The translations under genes were made by a program, and so were the position numbers. A stretch of DNA of 44,774 nucleotides from Clostridiaceae bacterium (GTDB taxonomy: Bacteria; Bacillota; Clostridia; Saccharofermentanales; UBA5734), in NCBI GenBank assembly GCA_012523135.1, contig JAAYJD010000014.1, forward strand, positions 1 to 44,774, in the 5' to 3' direction. Of this stretch, positions 8,898-18,736 are shown one piece after another. The notes below the pieces were generated by a model, which was not told the DNA's origin, made no database searches, and worked only from the letters and a program-made list of their open reading frames with translations. Each line of letters starts with the position of its first letter. Within the stretch, counting starts at the first letter, position 1.

Positions 8898-9230
8898 GTG
8901 AACGTGGTGAATCAGCAGGTGTTTCGCCTGGCGAGCATCCTGGTGGCCGTCCTGGCCTTCATCCTGATCATGATCGCGGCCTGGCAAGGCCTGGGTGACC
9001 TGGAGGCTAAAAGCAGGCTGAGCGGCCTTGACGTGGCCCGCACGGCAGCCGCGCGGGCGGTTACGCAGTGCTATGCCCTCGAGGGCGCTTATCCGCCTGA
9101 CCTCGCCTACCTGCAGGAACACTATGGCCTGGTGCTCGACACCGCGCGGTTCGCCTATGTCTACGAAGTGGTCGGTGACAATGTTCATCCGATCGTCGAT
9201 ATCCAGTTCAGGGAGGATGTCAGCCAATGA
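8898..9230 (+). CDS. Small pseudopilin-like protein lacking an obvious class III signal
   Basis: N-terminal TM helix then CYALEGAYPPDLAYLQEHYGL, resembling GspG/pilin C-domains; GTG start. Confidence 0.6.
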   Translation: MNVVNQQVFRLASILVAVLAFILIMIAAWQGLGDLEAKSRLSGLDVARTAAARAVTQCYALEGAYPPDLAYLQEHYGLVLDTARFAYVYEVVGDNVHPIVDIQFREDVSQ

Positions 9231-9730
9231 CCCGGCGCGGCTACACGCTGATCGAGATGGTGCTCGTGATGTTCCTGCTGGTTCTGGTGGCGTCACTCGT
9301 CTTTTCCCTGACCGGTGCCGGAGCCACGGCGTATCTGCGCCTGCAGCAGAAACAGGATCTGGCCGCCGACCTGCGCCCCGGCTTGTCTTATCTTGATGTC
9401 AAAATCCGCAGTCACGATGCCGCAGGCCAGATCTGGTCAGACCAGCGGCCAGACAACGGCGAAGCAGCCCTGGTGCTGCGCCGGACCGCGGCCGACGCGC
9501 CGTATGTGACCTGGATTTTTATCCATGAAGGCTATCTTTGCGAGCTGTTCATCCCCGAGCGGGCTGCGTTCAGCCCCGGCCTGGGCAGCCGCATCGCCGC
9601 AGCGGACCGCCTGGACATCCGCTTCGCGGATGAGCGGCAGCTGACGGTGACGCTGTCCCGCCAGACCGATGACGGAACGCTGTCCCGGTCGCGCACGATC
9701 CTGCTGCGCAGCGGAGGGCTCCTGCCATGA
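9227..9730 (+). CDS. Prepilin-type N-methylation protein
   Basis: MTRRGYTLIEMVLVMFLLVLVASLVFSL prepilin signal; ATGA overlap with upstream gene. Confidence 0.85.
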   Translation: MTRRGYTLIEMVLVMFLLVLVASLVFSLTGAGATAYLRLQQKQDLAADLRPGLSYLDVKIRSHDAAGQIWSDQRPDNGEAALVLRRTAADAPYVTWIFIHEGYLCELFIPERAAFSPGLGSRIAAADRLDIRFADERQLTVTLSRQTDDGTLSRSRTILLRSGGLLP

Positions 9731-10161
9731 TGACGACCAGATGCCGGGCAAAAAAAGGGTTCACGCTGGCTGAGCTGATCATGGCGATCGCCCTGCTGGC
9801 CTTTTTCAGCACCATGATCGTTCAGGTTTTCGCCAAGGCCGCGGATGTGACGGCCAGGGCCGACCGGCTGGACCAGGCGGTGCTGCTGGCTTCAGACCTG
9901 GCCGATCAGTGGAAGCACCACGCGGACGAGTCCGGGTATCCGGAAACGGCCGAGGGGAAGCCCGCGGTCCAGTCATTCGTGTCCTGGTATGACGAGGGCT
10001 TTTCGGCCTGTTCCGAAACCGAGGCCGCCTACGCAGCCGCCGCAACGCTCGAAGCGGGCGATGTGCCCGGCTTATGGCAGTTGCACATCCAGATTGAGAC
10101 CGCGGACCGCCAGGAGCTTATCTACGAGCTGGCCGCCGGACATTACCGGAGGCTGCCATGA
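9727..10161 (+). CDS. Prepilin-type N-methylation protein (GspI/PilV-like)
   Basis: KKGFTLAELIMAIALLAFFSTMIVQVF prepilin signal; overlaps neighbours. Confidence 0.85.
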   Translation: MMTTRCRAKKGFTLAELIMAIALLAFFSTMIVQVFAKAADVTARADRLDQAVLLASDLADQWKHHADESGYPETAEGKPAVQSFVSWYDEGFSACSETEAAYAAAATLEAGDVPGLWQLHIQIETADRQELIYELAAGHYRRLP

Positions 10162-10661
10162 AACGGCCGGCGTACAACAGCAAGCGGGGCGCTGCCTCCG
10201 TCCTGATGATCATGCTGCTGGTGCTGCTGGTGTTTTTCGGCATCCTGTCCCTGGTGACGGCCGCCACGGACCTGCGCCTGTCTGACAGGCGCGCCCGGGC
10301 CAACCAGGCCTATTACCTGGCAGACAGCCAGGCGGCTCGGTTGCTGGCCAGGATCGGCGAGGTTTGCCGCCAGGACGATTATCTGCAAGCCGGCCCGGAT
10401 CGCCAGTCCGAGCTGCTCGCCGCGCTGCTGGCGGAAGAGCCGCATGTCCGCACCTACGACATCGCATCCGCGGACGGCCGTCTGCAGGTCAAGGCCGTCA
10501 CCGGCCTGGATGGCCGTGACGAGCAGGGCATGGAACTGGAGCTGGACATTTTTGCCGCAGCGGGCAGGCCGCAATCCGTGCGCATCGAGGTCGGGCGTTG
10601 GAGCTGGTGGAAGAAACCCTTCGACTACCAGGCTGAGCCGGGCGGCGTCTGGGAAGGATAA
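10158..10661 (+). CDS. PilX/GspK-like pilus assembly protein
   Basis: SKRGAASVLMIMLLVLLVFFGILSLVTAA…ANQAYYLADSQA. Confidence 0.65.
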   Translation: MKRPAYNSKRGAASVLMIMLLVLLVFFGILSLVTAATDLRLSDRRARANQAYYLADSQAARLLARIGEVCRQDDYLQAGPDRQSELLAALLAEEPHVRTYDIASADGRLQVKAVTGLDGRDEQGMELELDIFAAAGRPQSVRIEVGRWSWWKKPFDYQAEPGGVWEG

Positions 10662-10663
10662 GC

Positions 10664-11767
10664 ATGAACAAGATTCAAAACATCCTGGCCGATATGGTTC
10701 GCCTGCAGGCCTCCGACCTGTTTGTCACGGTGGGCAGGCCGCCGATCCTGAAAATAAGCGGTAACCTGCACGAACTGGGCGAGTACGGCCAGTTCGTGCC
10801 TGCGGACACCGAGATGTGCGCCCAGCAGCTCTTCGACCGAGAGCAGAGCAGGCAGGCTTTTGCGGCCCACGGCGAAGCTGATTTTTCCCTGTCCCTGAGC
10901 CATATCGGCCGTTTTCGCGTCAATGTGTTCCGCCAGCGTGGCTCCTGCGCCATCACGGTCCGGCGCATTTATTCACAGCTGCCCGACCCCGTGGAACTGG
11001 GCATCCCGGACACGGTCATGGGCTTGACCTCCCGGCAGAAAGGGCTGGTCCTGGTGACCGGGCCGGCCGGCTGCGGCAAGACCACCACCCTGGCCGCCCT
11101 GATCGACAAGATCAACCAGGAACGCGCCTGCCATATTCTAACGCTGGAGGACCCCATCGAGTTTCTGCACAGCCACCGGCGCAGCATCATCAACCAGCGC
11201 GAAATCGGCACCGACAGCGAAAGCTATGCCCAGGCGCTGCGCGCCGCCCTGCGCCAGTCGCCGGACGTGATCCTGATCGGTGAAATGCGCGATCTGGAGA
11301 CGATCAGCATTGCCCTGACAGCGGCGGAAACCGGTCACCTGGTCTTGTCGACCCTGCATACGGTCGGCGCCGCCAAGACGGTTGACCGCATCATCGACGT
11401 CTTTCCGTCCAGCCAGCAGCAGCAGGTCCGGGTTCAGCTGTCGACCGTGCTGCAGGCGGTCGTGTCACAGCAGCTGCTGCCCGGAATTGACGGCAGCCAG
11501 CAGCCGGCGTTTGAGATCATGCTGGCCAACCCGGCGGTCCGCAACATGATCCGCGACGGCAAAACGCCGCAAATTGACGGCGTGATCCAGATGCACGCAG
11601 CCGCGGGGATGCTCACCATGGAGATGAGCCTGGCGAGACTGCTGCGCGAAGGTCAGATCAGCCGCGAGGACGCTTTCTTTTATGCCGTCAACCAGGAAGC
11701 CCTGACACGGCTTGTTTCCGTTGCCGCCCCGGACAGACCGGACAGCACGAATCCGCACGTTTTCTGA
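10664..11767 (+). CDS. pilT: Type IV pilus retraction-type ATPase (PilT)
   Basis: GPAGCGKTTT, DVILIGEMRD, HLVLSTLHT and AVRNMIRDGKTPQI (AIRNLIRE-like) motifs. Confidence 0.93.
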   Translation: MNKIQNILADMVRLQASDLFVTVGRPPILKISGNLHELGEYGQFVPADTEMCAQQLFDREQSRQAFAAHGEADFSLSLSHIGRFRVNVFRQRGSCAITVRRIYSQLPDPVELGIPDTVMGLTSRQKGLVLVTGPAGCGKTTTLAALIDKINQERACHILTLEDPIEFLHSHRRSIINQREIGTDSESYAQALRAALRQSPDVILIGEMRDLETISIALTAAETGHLVLSTLHTVGAAKTVDRIIDVFPSSQQQQVRVQLSTVLQAVVSQQLLPGIDGSQQPAFEIMLANPAVRNMIRDGKTPQIDGVIQMHAAAGMLTMEMSLARLLREGQISREDAFFYAVNQEALTRLVSVAAPDRPDSTNPHVF

Positions 11768-11778
11768 ATGCAATCGCC

Positions 11779-11807
11779 TTGACGTGACTGGGGCCACCCG
11801 TCACAAT
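11779..11807 (+). promoter_or_regulatory. Candidate promoter for the aro supraoperon: TTGACG-N17-CACAAT
   Basis: -35 11779-11784, -10 11802-11807; intergenic, about 85 bp before tyrA. Confidence 0.5.
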
Positions 11808-11892
11808 ATGATCAGGATGACGTACAGGGAGGAGTCTGGCAGGCCGTCCGTGTTGCCCAGGCGCAGCCGGGTCAAGGCCGTCAGGGTAGCGC

Positions 11893-13035
11893 ATGGCCGG
11901 AAATGAGCAAACAACACCCCGTGTCAGACCGCTTGTCAAAGCGGCGGTCATCGGGCTTGGCCTGATCGGCGGATCGATCGCCAAGGCTTTGCGGACGCGC
12001 GCCGCGCTGACCGTTGTCGGGCTCGACATCGATCCGGCGGTTCTGGAGCAAGCCCGCTCCGAACAGGTGCTTGCCGACAGCGGGACGATCCATCCGGACG
12101 ACGGCCCGGAGCATGTGGCCGATACCGGCCCCTGGTCTTTGCTGCAGGACTGTGACATCGTCTTTATCTGCACACCGGCGTCGACCATCGCCCGCCTGGC
12201 CCACTTGGCCGCTGCCTGGTGCCCGGGCCTGATCACCGATGTCGCCAGCGTCAAGCGGCCGGTTTTGGAACAGGTACGCCTGGACCGTTTCATCGGCGGC
12301 CACCCCATGGCGGGATCTGAACGCCAGGGCTATGCCCATGCCACGCCAGGGTTGCTGGAAAACGCGGTCTACGTCCTCTGTTTGCCGCCGGATTCGAACC
12401 TACCCCACGCGCGTGTCCGCCAGCTGGAGGACCTGATCCGTAAAATCGGGGCCACGCCGATGCACCTGGACGCCGCCGAGCACGACCGGGCGGTCGCCGC
12501 GGTCAGCCACCTGCCCCATGTCGTCGCCTCCGCGCTGGCACTGCTGGCCGCCCGCTCTGACCAGGGAACCTTGTCCCGCCTGGCTGCCGGCGGATTCCGC
12601 GACATCACCCGCATCGCCTCGTCCGACCCGCGGCTTTGGTCCGGGATCAGCCTGGAATCGAGCCGCTGCCTGCTGCCCCAACTGACCCAGTACCGCGCGA
12701 TCCTGGATGAATACATCCAGGCTATTGAAGCAGGCGACAGCCATGCGCTGCACCAGCTGTTCTACGAAGCAGCCCATTACCGCAACAGCCTGCCGCTCGA
12801 CGGCCGCGGCGCCCTGACCGCACACAGCACCCTGACCGTCTATGTCGACGACAAGCCGGGTGTTCTCGGACAGGTGACAACCCTGCTCGGCACCCACGGC
12901 ATCAACATCAGCAACATCCGCATCCGGGAATTGCGCGCCTACGAAGGCGGCTGCCTGCAGCTGGTGCTGCCGGACGGCCGGCAGGCCGCGCGAGCCGCCT
13001 GGCTGCTGCAGGAGGCCGGCTATGTCTGCGACTGA
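11893..13035 (+). CDS. tyrA: Prephenate dehydrogenase with C-terminal ACT domain
   Basis: GLGLIGGSIAKAL, HPMAGSERQG, C-terminal ACT (VYVDDKPGVLGQVTTLLGTHGINISNIRI). Confidence 0.94.
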   Translation: MAGNEQTTPRVRPLVKAAVIGLGLIGGSIAKALRTRAALTVVGLDIDPAVLEQARSEQVLADSGTIHPDDGPEHVADTGPWSLLQDCDIVFICTPASTIARLAHLAAAWCPGLITDVASVKRPVLEQVRLDRFIGGHPMAGSERQGYAHATPGLLENAVYVLCLPPDSNLPHARVRQLEDLIRKIGATPMHLDAAEHDRAVAAVSHLPHVVASALALLAARSDQGTLSRLAAGGFRDITRIASSDPRLWSGISLESSRCLLPQLTQYRAILDEYIQAIEAGDSHALHQLFYEAAHYRNSLPLDGRGALTAHSTLTVYVDDKPGVLGQVTTLLGTHGINISNIRIRELRAYEGGCLQLVLPDGRQAARAAWLLQEAGYVCD

Positions 13036-14377
13036 CTATGGCCTCATCGGCCATCCGCTCGGCCACAGCCTGTCACCGCAGATCCACGCGGCGCTGCTCG
13101 AGGCGGCCGGCTTGCCCGGACGCTACGATTTGTTCGATATCCTGCCCGACCAGCTGGGCGAGACCGTCAGACGCCTGGGCCGCGAACGGCTTGGCTTTAA
13201 CTGCACGATTCCCTACAAGGAACAGGTGATGCCGCTGCTGGAAAGCCTGGACCCGGTTGCCGGACGCATCCGGTCGGTCAACACGGTCTGGCGGAACCGG
13301 GGCTACAACACCGATTACGACGCGTTCCGGCACGACTGCCCCTTGTCGTCCGGTGACCACGTTTTAATCCTAGGCGCCGGCGGGGTCAGCCGGACGATGG
13401 CTTTTGCCGCCGCGGACGCCGGCTGTGTCCTGCGGATCGTAGCCAGGCGGCCGCAGCAGGCCCGGGACCTGGCCTGCGCTGTGCAAACGGCCTGCCCGGC
13501 CGCCGATATCGCCTGCCCGGAGGACCTGGACGCCTGGCGGCGGGACGCGGATGGTGCGAACCGTTGGATTGCGCTCAACGGTACCCCGGTCGGTTTGTGG
13601 CCGCATGTGGCCAAGATGCCGCTGGCGCCAGATGACCTGTCGTTCTGCCGTTTCGTGTATGATACGATCTACAATCCGGTTGCCACCCGTCTGGTTTTGG
13701 CGGCCCGCTCGCGGGGCATCCGGGCCAAGGGCGGTTTGGGCATGCTGTTCGGCCAGGCTCTGGCCGCCCAGAAAATCTGGAATCCCCAGAGTGTGTTTCC
13801 CGAACCGGCCATGGCCGGCGTGTGCGCGGCTCTGGAAGCGGAAATCTGGCGGCAGTTTCCCCTGACCGTGCTCTTGTCCGGCTTCATGGGCAGCGGCAAG
13901 ACAACAGTCGGCCGTCTGCTCGCCCGGCAGATGCAGCTGCCTTTTGTCGATCTGGACCAACAGATAGAAAAGGAGGCCGGGCGCTCGATTCCCGACATGT
14001 TTGCCCGGGACGGCGAAGTGGCTTTCCGCAGCCTGGAACGGCGGCTGCTCGAAGATATCGTCCGGCAGCCATACAGCAAAATCCTGGCCACGGGCGGCGG
14101 GGCCTTGACCGGGCCGGATATCGCGCCGGTCCTTGCGGCCGCGCCGACCCGGGTTGTCTATCTCGACATCCAGCCGGAACGGCTGGTCGAGCGGCTCGGC
14201 CGGGGCCGGGGACGTCCCATGCTGGCCGGCAAAGACTTCGGCCAGTGGCGCGCGCTATATGACGAGCGCCGTCCCCGCTATCTCGAACGAGCCGATCTGG
14301 TCGTCGATACCGCCCCCCCCGCCGACCGCGTGGCGGCTTTCATCTGGCAACGCCTGGGACTGGAGGAAACAACATGA
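13022..14377 (+). CDS. Bifunctional shikimate dehydrogenase / shikimate kinase fusion
   Basis: N-terminal AroE (GHPLGHSLSPQIHAA, NCTIPYKE, GLGMLFGQA) then AroK (GFMGSGKTTVGRLLA, FVDLDQQIEKEAG, LATGGGA) in one ORF. Confidence 0.94.
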   Translation: MSATDYGLIGHPLGHSLSPQIHAALLEAAGLPGRYDLFDILPDQLGETVRRLGRERLGFNCTIPYKEQVMPLLESLDPVAGRIRSVNTVWRNRGYNTDYDAFRHDCPLSSGDHVLILGAGGVSRTMAFAAADAGCVLRIVARRPQQARDLACAVQTACPAADIACPEDLDAWRRDADGANRWIALNGTPVGLWPHVAKMPLAPDDLSFCRFVYDTIYNPVATRLVLAARSRGIRAKGGLGMLFGQALAAQKIWNPQSVFPEPAMAGVCAALEAEIWRQFPLTVLLSGFMGSGKTTVGRLLARQMQLPFVDLDQQIEKEAGRSIPDMFARDGEVAFRSLERRLLEDIVRQPYSKILATGGGALTGPDIAPVLAAAPTRVVYLDIQPERLVERLGRGRGRPMLAGKDFGQWRALYDERRPRYLERADLVVDTAPPADRVAAFIWQRLGLEETT

Positions 14378-15390
14378 TCCTGGTTTTAAAGCAAGGAACC
14401 CCTAAACCGGCTGTCGAATCGCTCTGCGACTGGCTGACATCCGCCTACGGTGTCCAGACCAGCCCGATTTTCGGCAGCAGCATGACCATCGTCGGCCTGG
14501 TCGGGGACACGTCAAACATCCCGATCGAGACCCTCGAGCTGCAGGACACGGTCGAGCGGGTCATGAAGGTGCAAGAGCCCTACAAACGGGCCAACCGGAA
14601 ATTCCATCCTGACAACACGTTGATCCAGATCGGCGATGTGACGGTCGGAACGGACCAGGTCTGCGTGATCGCCGGACCCTGCTCGGTCGAGTCCGAAGAG
14701 CAGGTGGCCGGCATCGCCGCCCTGGTCAAATCGGCCGGCGCCGTCATGCTGCGCGGCGGCGCGTTCAAGCCGCGTTCGTCACCGTATGCGTTCCAGGGGC
14801 TGAAGGCCGAGGGCCTGATGTACATGAAAAAGGCGCGCCAGGTGACCGGTTTGCCGGTGGTTTCGGAGATAACCAACCCGTCGCAGCTTGAGCTGTTCCT
14901 GGAATTTGTCGATGTGATCCAGGTCGGCACCCGCAACATGCAGAATTTCGAGCTGCTCAAGGAGCTGGGCCGGATCCGCCGGCCGATTTTGCTTAAACGC
15001 GGTTTTGCCAACACGATCGACGAGCTCCTGATGTCTGCCGAGTACATCATGAACGGCGGCAACAGCGAGGTGATTCTCTGCGAGCGGGGGATCCGCACCT
15101 TTGAGACCAGTACGCGCAATACGCTGGACATCAGCGCCATCCCGGTTCTGAAAAGCCGCACCCACCTGCCGGTCTTTGTCGATCCCAGCCACGCGGCCGG
15201 CTATGCCGTCTATGTCGAACCGCTGTCGCGGGCCGCGATTGCCGCCGGGGCCGACGGGCTGATCATCGAAGTCCACAACGACCCGCCGCGCGCCCTGTCC
15301 GACGGCCAGCAGTCCTTGACACCGGAGGCGTTCGCGGCCCTGATGAACGGGCTTCGTCCGATTGCCGCCGCCATCGGGCGCACGATCTGA
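14374..15390 (+). CDS. aroF: 3-deoxy-7-phosphoheptulonate synthase with N-terminal ferredoxin-like regulatory domain
   Basis: IAGPCSVESEEQ, GGAFKPRSSPYAFQG, DPSHAAGY motifs. Confidence 0.95.
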   Translation: MILVLKQGTPKPAVESLCDWLTSAYGVQTSPIFGSSMTIVGLVGDTSNIPIETLELQDTVERVMKVQEPYKRANRKFHPDNTLIQIGDVTVGTDQVCVIAGPCSVESEEQVAGIAALVKSAGAVMLRGGAFKPRSSPYAFQGLKAEGLMYMKKARQVTGLPVVSEITNPSQLELFLEFVDVIQVGTRNMQNFELLKELGRIRRPILLKRGFANTIDELLMSAEYIMNGGNSEVILCERGIRTFETSTRNTLDISAIPVLKSRTHLPVFVDPSHAAGYAVYVEPLSRAAIAAGADGLIIEVHNDPPRALSDGQQSLTPEAFAALMNGLRPIAAAIGRTI

Positions 15391-15404
15391 AAAGGAGGGA
15401 CCTC

Positions 15405-16466
15405 ATGCCGGAAATTATTGCCAGAACGGCGACTGCCGACTATCCCATATTCATTCAGCAAGGCGCCCTGGACCATCTGGGCGAACGGATCGCGGCGTGC
15501 GTGCAAGGCCGGCGCGCCGTCATCGTCACGGACGACCAGGTCGGGCCGCTCTATCTCGAACGCGCATCCCGTTCGCTGCGGGCCGCCGGATTCAGCTGCA
15601 GCGAAGCGGTGGTGCCGGCCGGTGAAGCCAGCAAGACGCCGGAGCAGCTCGCTTCCCTGTATGCCCGCTTCCAGGAGACGGGCCTGAGCCGGGCGGATCC
15701 GGTCATCGCGCTGGGCGGCGGTGTTGTCGGCGACCTGGCCGGCTTCGCGGCGGCGACCTGGCTGCGCGGCGTTCCCCTGGCGCAGGTGCCAACAACCTTG
15801 CTCGCCCAGGTGGATTCGTCGATCGGCGGCAAGACGGGCATCGACCTGCCCCAGGGCAAGAACCTGATCGGCGCTTTTTACCAGCCGCGTCTGGTCGTGA
15901 TGGATCCGGCGGTGCTGCATACCTTGCCCCGGCGTTTCATGGCCGACGGGATGGCCGAGGTGATCAAGTACGGCCTGATCGGCGACGAACCGCTGCTCGC
16001 CCAGGTTGAGCAGCAGGCCTGTGACCTGGAGTGGGTTGTCTCGCGCTGTGTGCGCAGCAAAATCGCGGTTGTCGCCCGGGACGAAAAAGACAACGGCGAG
16101 CGCATGCTGCTCAATTTCGGCCACACCGTCGGGCATGCCATCGAGAAGGCGACGGGATTTAACGCGTTCAGCCATGGCGAAGCCGTGGCGGTCGGCATGG
16201 TCATCGCGGCCAGGGTTGGCGAGCAACTGGGTGAAACCGAGCCCGGCACCTGCGACCGGATCCGGCGTGTTCTTGAAGCCTACCAGCTGCCGGTCCGGGC
16301 CGATATCCCGCTCACGGCGATCCTGCTGGCCATTAAGAGCGATAAGAAGCGGCTGGGCAGCCGCATCCATTATGTCCTGTTGCGCCGGCCGGGTGAAGCT
16401 TTTCTCAAACCCATGGCGCCGGAAGAGCTGGCGGACGTACTCGGCGAGGTCTGGCCCCGTGGCTGA
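15405..16466 (+). CDS. aroB: 3-dehydroquinate synthase
   Basis: LGGGVVGDLAGFAAATWLRG, PTTLLAQVDSSIGGKTGID, NFGHTVGHAIE. Confidence 0.96.
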   Translation: MPEIIARTATADYPIFIQQGALDHLGERIAACVQGRRAVIVTDDQVGPLYLERASRSLRAAGFSCSEAVVPAGEASKTPEQLASLYARFQETGLSRADPVIALGGGVVGDLAGFAAATWLRGVPLAQVPTTLLAQVDSSIGGKTGIDLPQGKNLIGAFYQPRLVVMDPAVLHTLPRRFMADGMAEVIKYGLIGDEPLLAQVEQQACDLEWVVSRCVRSKIAVVARDEKDNGERMLLNFGHTVGHAIEKATGFNAFSHGEAVAVGMVIAARVGEQLGETEPGTCDRIRRVLEAYQLPVRADIPLTAILLAIKSDKKRLGSRIHYVLLRRPGEAFLKPMAPEELADVLGEVWPRG

Positions 16467-17685
16467 TATCCTGGTCAAGCCAGGCCTTCTGAGCGGCACC
16501 GTGACACCGCCGCCGGCCAAGAGCGACGCCCATCGTGCCCTGATCGCCGCGACTATGAGCGACAGCCGGCCGCGCGTCGGGGGGCTGCCGGAGCCCTTGT
16601 CGGAAGACCTGTCTGCGACCGTTCGCTGCCTGGATGCGCTTGGGGCCGGTCTGCCTGAACTGGACTGCGGCGAGTCCGGTACAACCTTGCGCCTGCTCAT
16701 CCCGGTCTGTGCGGCTCTGCCCCCTTCGCAGCGAGCGGATCCGCTCTGTTTCACCGGCCGCGGCCGTTTGCCGTACCGGCCGCTCAAAGATTACGAAGCG
16801 ATCCTGGGCCCGGCGGGCGTGCACCTGCAGTTTCCCGCAGAGGGTTTTTTGCCCCTGACGATCAGCGGCCGTCTCGAGCCGGGCGATTTTTTTGTGCCCG
16901 GGCACATCAGCTCCCAGTATGTATCGGGCCTGCTGCTGGCCCTGCCGCTGCTCGGCAAACCGTCGCGCATCCACCTGACTTCGGCGCTGGAATCGGCGCC
17001 GTATGTCGCGATGACGATCCGCACCTTGCAAAGATACGGCATCGAGATCAGTCAGACCGCCGACGGTTTTGCCGTTTTGGCGCCCCAGCCGTACCGGGCA
17101 TCGGACTACATGATCGAGAAAGACTACTCGCAGGCGGCTTTCTGGCTGACCGCCGCCTATGGCGGCGCGCCGCTGACCGTCAGCGGACTGCCCGCAGACA
17201 CGGCCCAGGGGGACAAGACGATCGAGGACTGGCTGGGCCGCTTGGCCAGCGGCCGGTCCGAATACGAAATCGATGCCGCCCAGATCCCCGACCTGGTGCC
17301 GATTCTGGCCGTCGCAGCCTGCCTGACGAAGGCCGAAACGCGCATTGTCCGCGCCGGGCGGCTGCGCCTTAAGGAAAGCGACCGGCTGGAAGCGACGGCC
17401 TCTTCATTGCGGGCAATCGGTGCCGCGATCGAAGCAGGCAGCGACAGCCTGACGGTCCATGGCGGCCGTCCTCTGCCCGGCGGCCAGGCAGACGCCTGCG
17501 GCGACCACCGCATCGCCATGGCCCTGGCGATTGCCGCTCTGTTCACCCGGACCGGTGTGCTGATCCGCGGCGCCGAAGCCGTGCGCAAGTCCTATCCGGA
17601 TTTTTTCCAGGAAATGAGACGACTGGGAGGTGACGTTCATGAGCTCCATGTGGGGGACCACCCTGAAGATCAGCTTGTTTGGTGA
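16459..17685 (+). CDS. aroA: 3-phosphoshikimate 1-carboxyvinyltransferase (EPSP synthase)
   Basis: GTG start overlapping aroB stop; KSDAHRALIAA, SGTTLRLLIP, RLKESDRLEA, DHRIAMALAIAAL. Confidence 0.94.
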   Translation: MADILVKPGLLSGTVTPPPAKSDAHRALIAATMSDSRPRVGGLPEPLSEDLSATVRCLDALGAGLPELDCGESGTTLRLLIPVCAALPPSQRADPLCFTGRGRLPYRPLKDYEAILGPAGVHLQFPAEGFLPLTISGRLEPGDFFVPGHISSQYVSGLLLALPLLGKPSRIHLTSALESAPYVAMTIRTLQRYGIEISQTADGFAVLAPQPYRASDYMIEKDYSQAAFWLTAAYGGAPLTVSGLPADTAQGDKTIEDWLGRLASGRSEYEIDAAQIPDLVPILAVAACLTKAETRIVRAGRLRLKESDRLEATASSLRAIGAAIEAGSDSLTVHGGRPLPGGQADACGDHRIAMALAIAALFTRTGVLIRGAEAVRKSYPDFFQEMRRLGGDVHELHVGDHPEDQLVW

Positions 17686-18736
17686 GTCGCACGGCCCGGC
17701 CATCGGCGTCGTGATCGACGGATTGCCGGCCGGCTGCCCGATTGATCTGGAGCAGGCAGTCGCGTATTGCCGGCGGCGCGCGCCGGGCCGGACCCCCTGG
17801 TCGACGGCGCGCCAGGAATCCGACCAGGCGGAAATCCTGTCGGGTCTGTACCGCGACCGGACCAGCGGGGCCCCGTTGGCAGCGATCATCCGCAACCGGG
17901 ACACGCGATCGGCCGACTACGAGGAACTGCAGCGAAAACCGCGCCCGGGGCACGCCGACCTGACGGCACGCCAGCGCTACGACGGGTACCAGGACCCGCG
18001 CGGCAGCGGCCATTTCTCGGGCCGGCTGACCGCGCCCCTGACCTTTGCCGGTGCCATCTGCAGCCAGATCCTGGCACAGCACGGCATCCGTACGGCGGCC
18101 CACATCTGCCAGATCGGCGCGGTCAAGGACCAGCTGTTCAACCCGCTGGCCTGTGACCAGAAGCAGCTGGACGCCCTGTCCGGCCGTGACTTCCCGGTCC
18201 TGGACACGGCCAGCGGCGCCCGCATGGCGGAGGCGGTCCTGGAGGCTGCATCAGCCGGCGACTCGCTGGGCGGTGCCATCGAGGGCGCTATCTTTGGCCT
18301 GCCGGCCGGCATGGGAGACCCGATGTTCGACAACCTCGAATCCCAACTGGCCAGCCTGCTCTTCGGCATCCCTGCGGTCAAGGGCGTCTCGTTTGGCGCC
18401 GGGTTTTCTGCCGCTGCCATGCGCGGGTCCGCGTTCAATGACACGCCGGCCATGAGCGACGGCGCGATCACGTTTCTAAGCAACAACAGCGGTGGCGTCA
18501 TCGGGGGCATCAGCACGGGTCAGCCGCTGCTTTTCCATGTTGCGGTCCGCCCGCCCGCCTCGATCGGCCGCGAGCAGCAGACCGTCGACCTGCTGAGCGG
18601 CGAAAATGCCGTTCTGGCTGTGCGCGGCCGCCATGACCCCTGCATTGTGCCGCGGGCGGTTCCGGTCGTGGAGGCGGCCGCGGCCATCTTCAGCCTGGAT
18701 GTGCTGCTGGGCGCGAGGCGGTGGTCGCATGACTGA
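17639..18736 (+). CDS. aroC: Chorismate synthase
   Basis: LFGESHGPAIGVVIDGLPAG, RPGHADLTARQRY, SGRLTAPLTFAGA, NNSGGVIGGISTGQP. Confidence 0.96.
   Translation: MSSMWGTTLKISLFGESHGPAIGVVIDGLPAGCPIDLEQAVAYCRRRAPGRTPWSTARQESDQAEILSGLYRDRTSGAPLAAIIRNRDTRSADYEELQRKPRPGHADLTARQRYDGYQDPRGSGHFSGRLTAPLTFAGAICSQILAQHGIRTAAHICQIGAVKDQLFNPLACDQKQLDALSGRDFPVLDTASGARMAEAVLEAASAGDSLGGAIEGAIFGLPAGMGDPMFDNLESQLASLLFGIPAVKGVSFGAGFSAAAMRGSAFNDTPAMSDGAITFLSNNSGGVIGGISTGQPLLFHVAVRPPASIGREQQTVDLLSGENAVLAVRGRHDPCIVPRAVPVVEAAAAIFSLDVLLGARRWSHD

Noticed and set aside
11808-11906. Possible leader peptide before tyrA (MIRMTYREESGRPSV…)
   Set aside because: Starts immediately after the putative -10, has no aromatic codon enrichment and no attenuator hairpins.
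15210-16787. 525-aa minus-strand ORF
   Set aside because: Antisense to aroB/aroA, which have clear motifs; long antisense frames are expected in GC-rich DNA.
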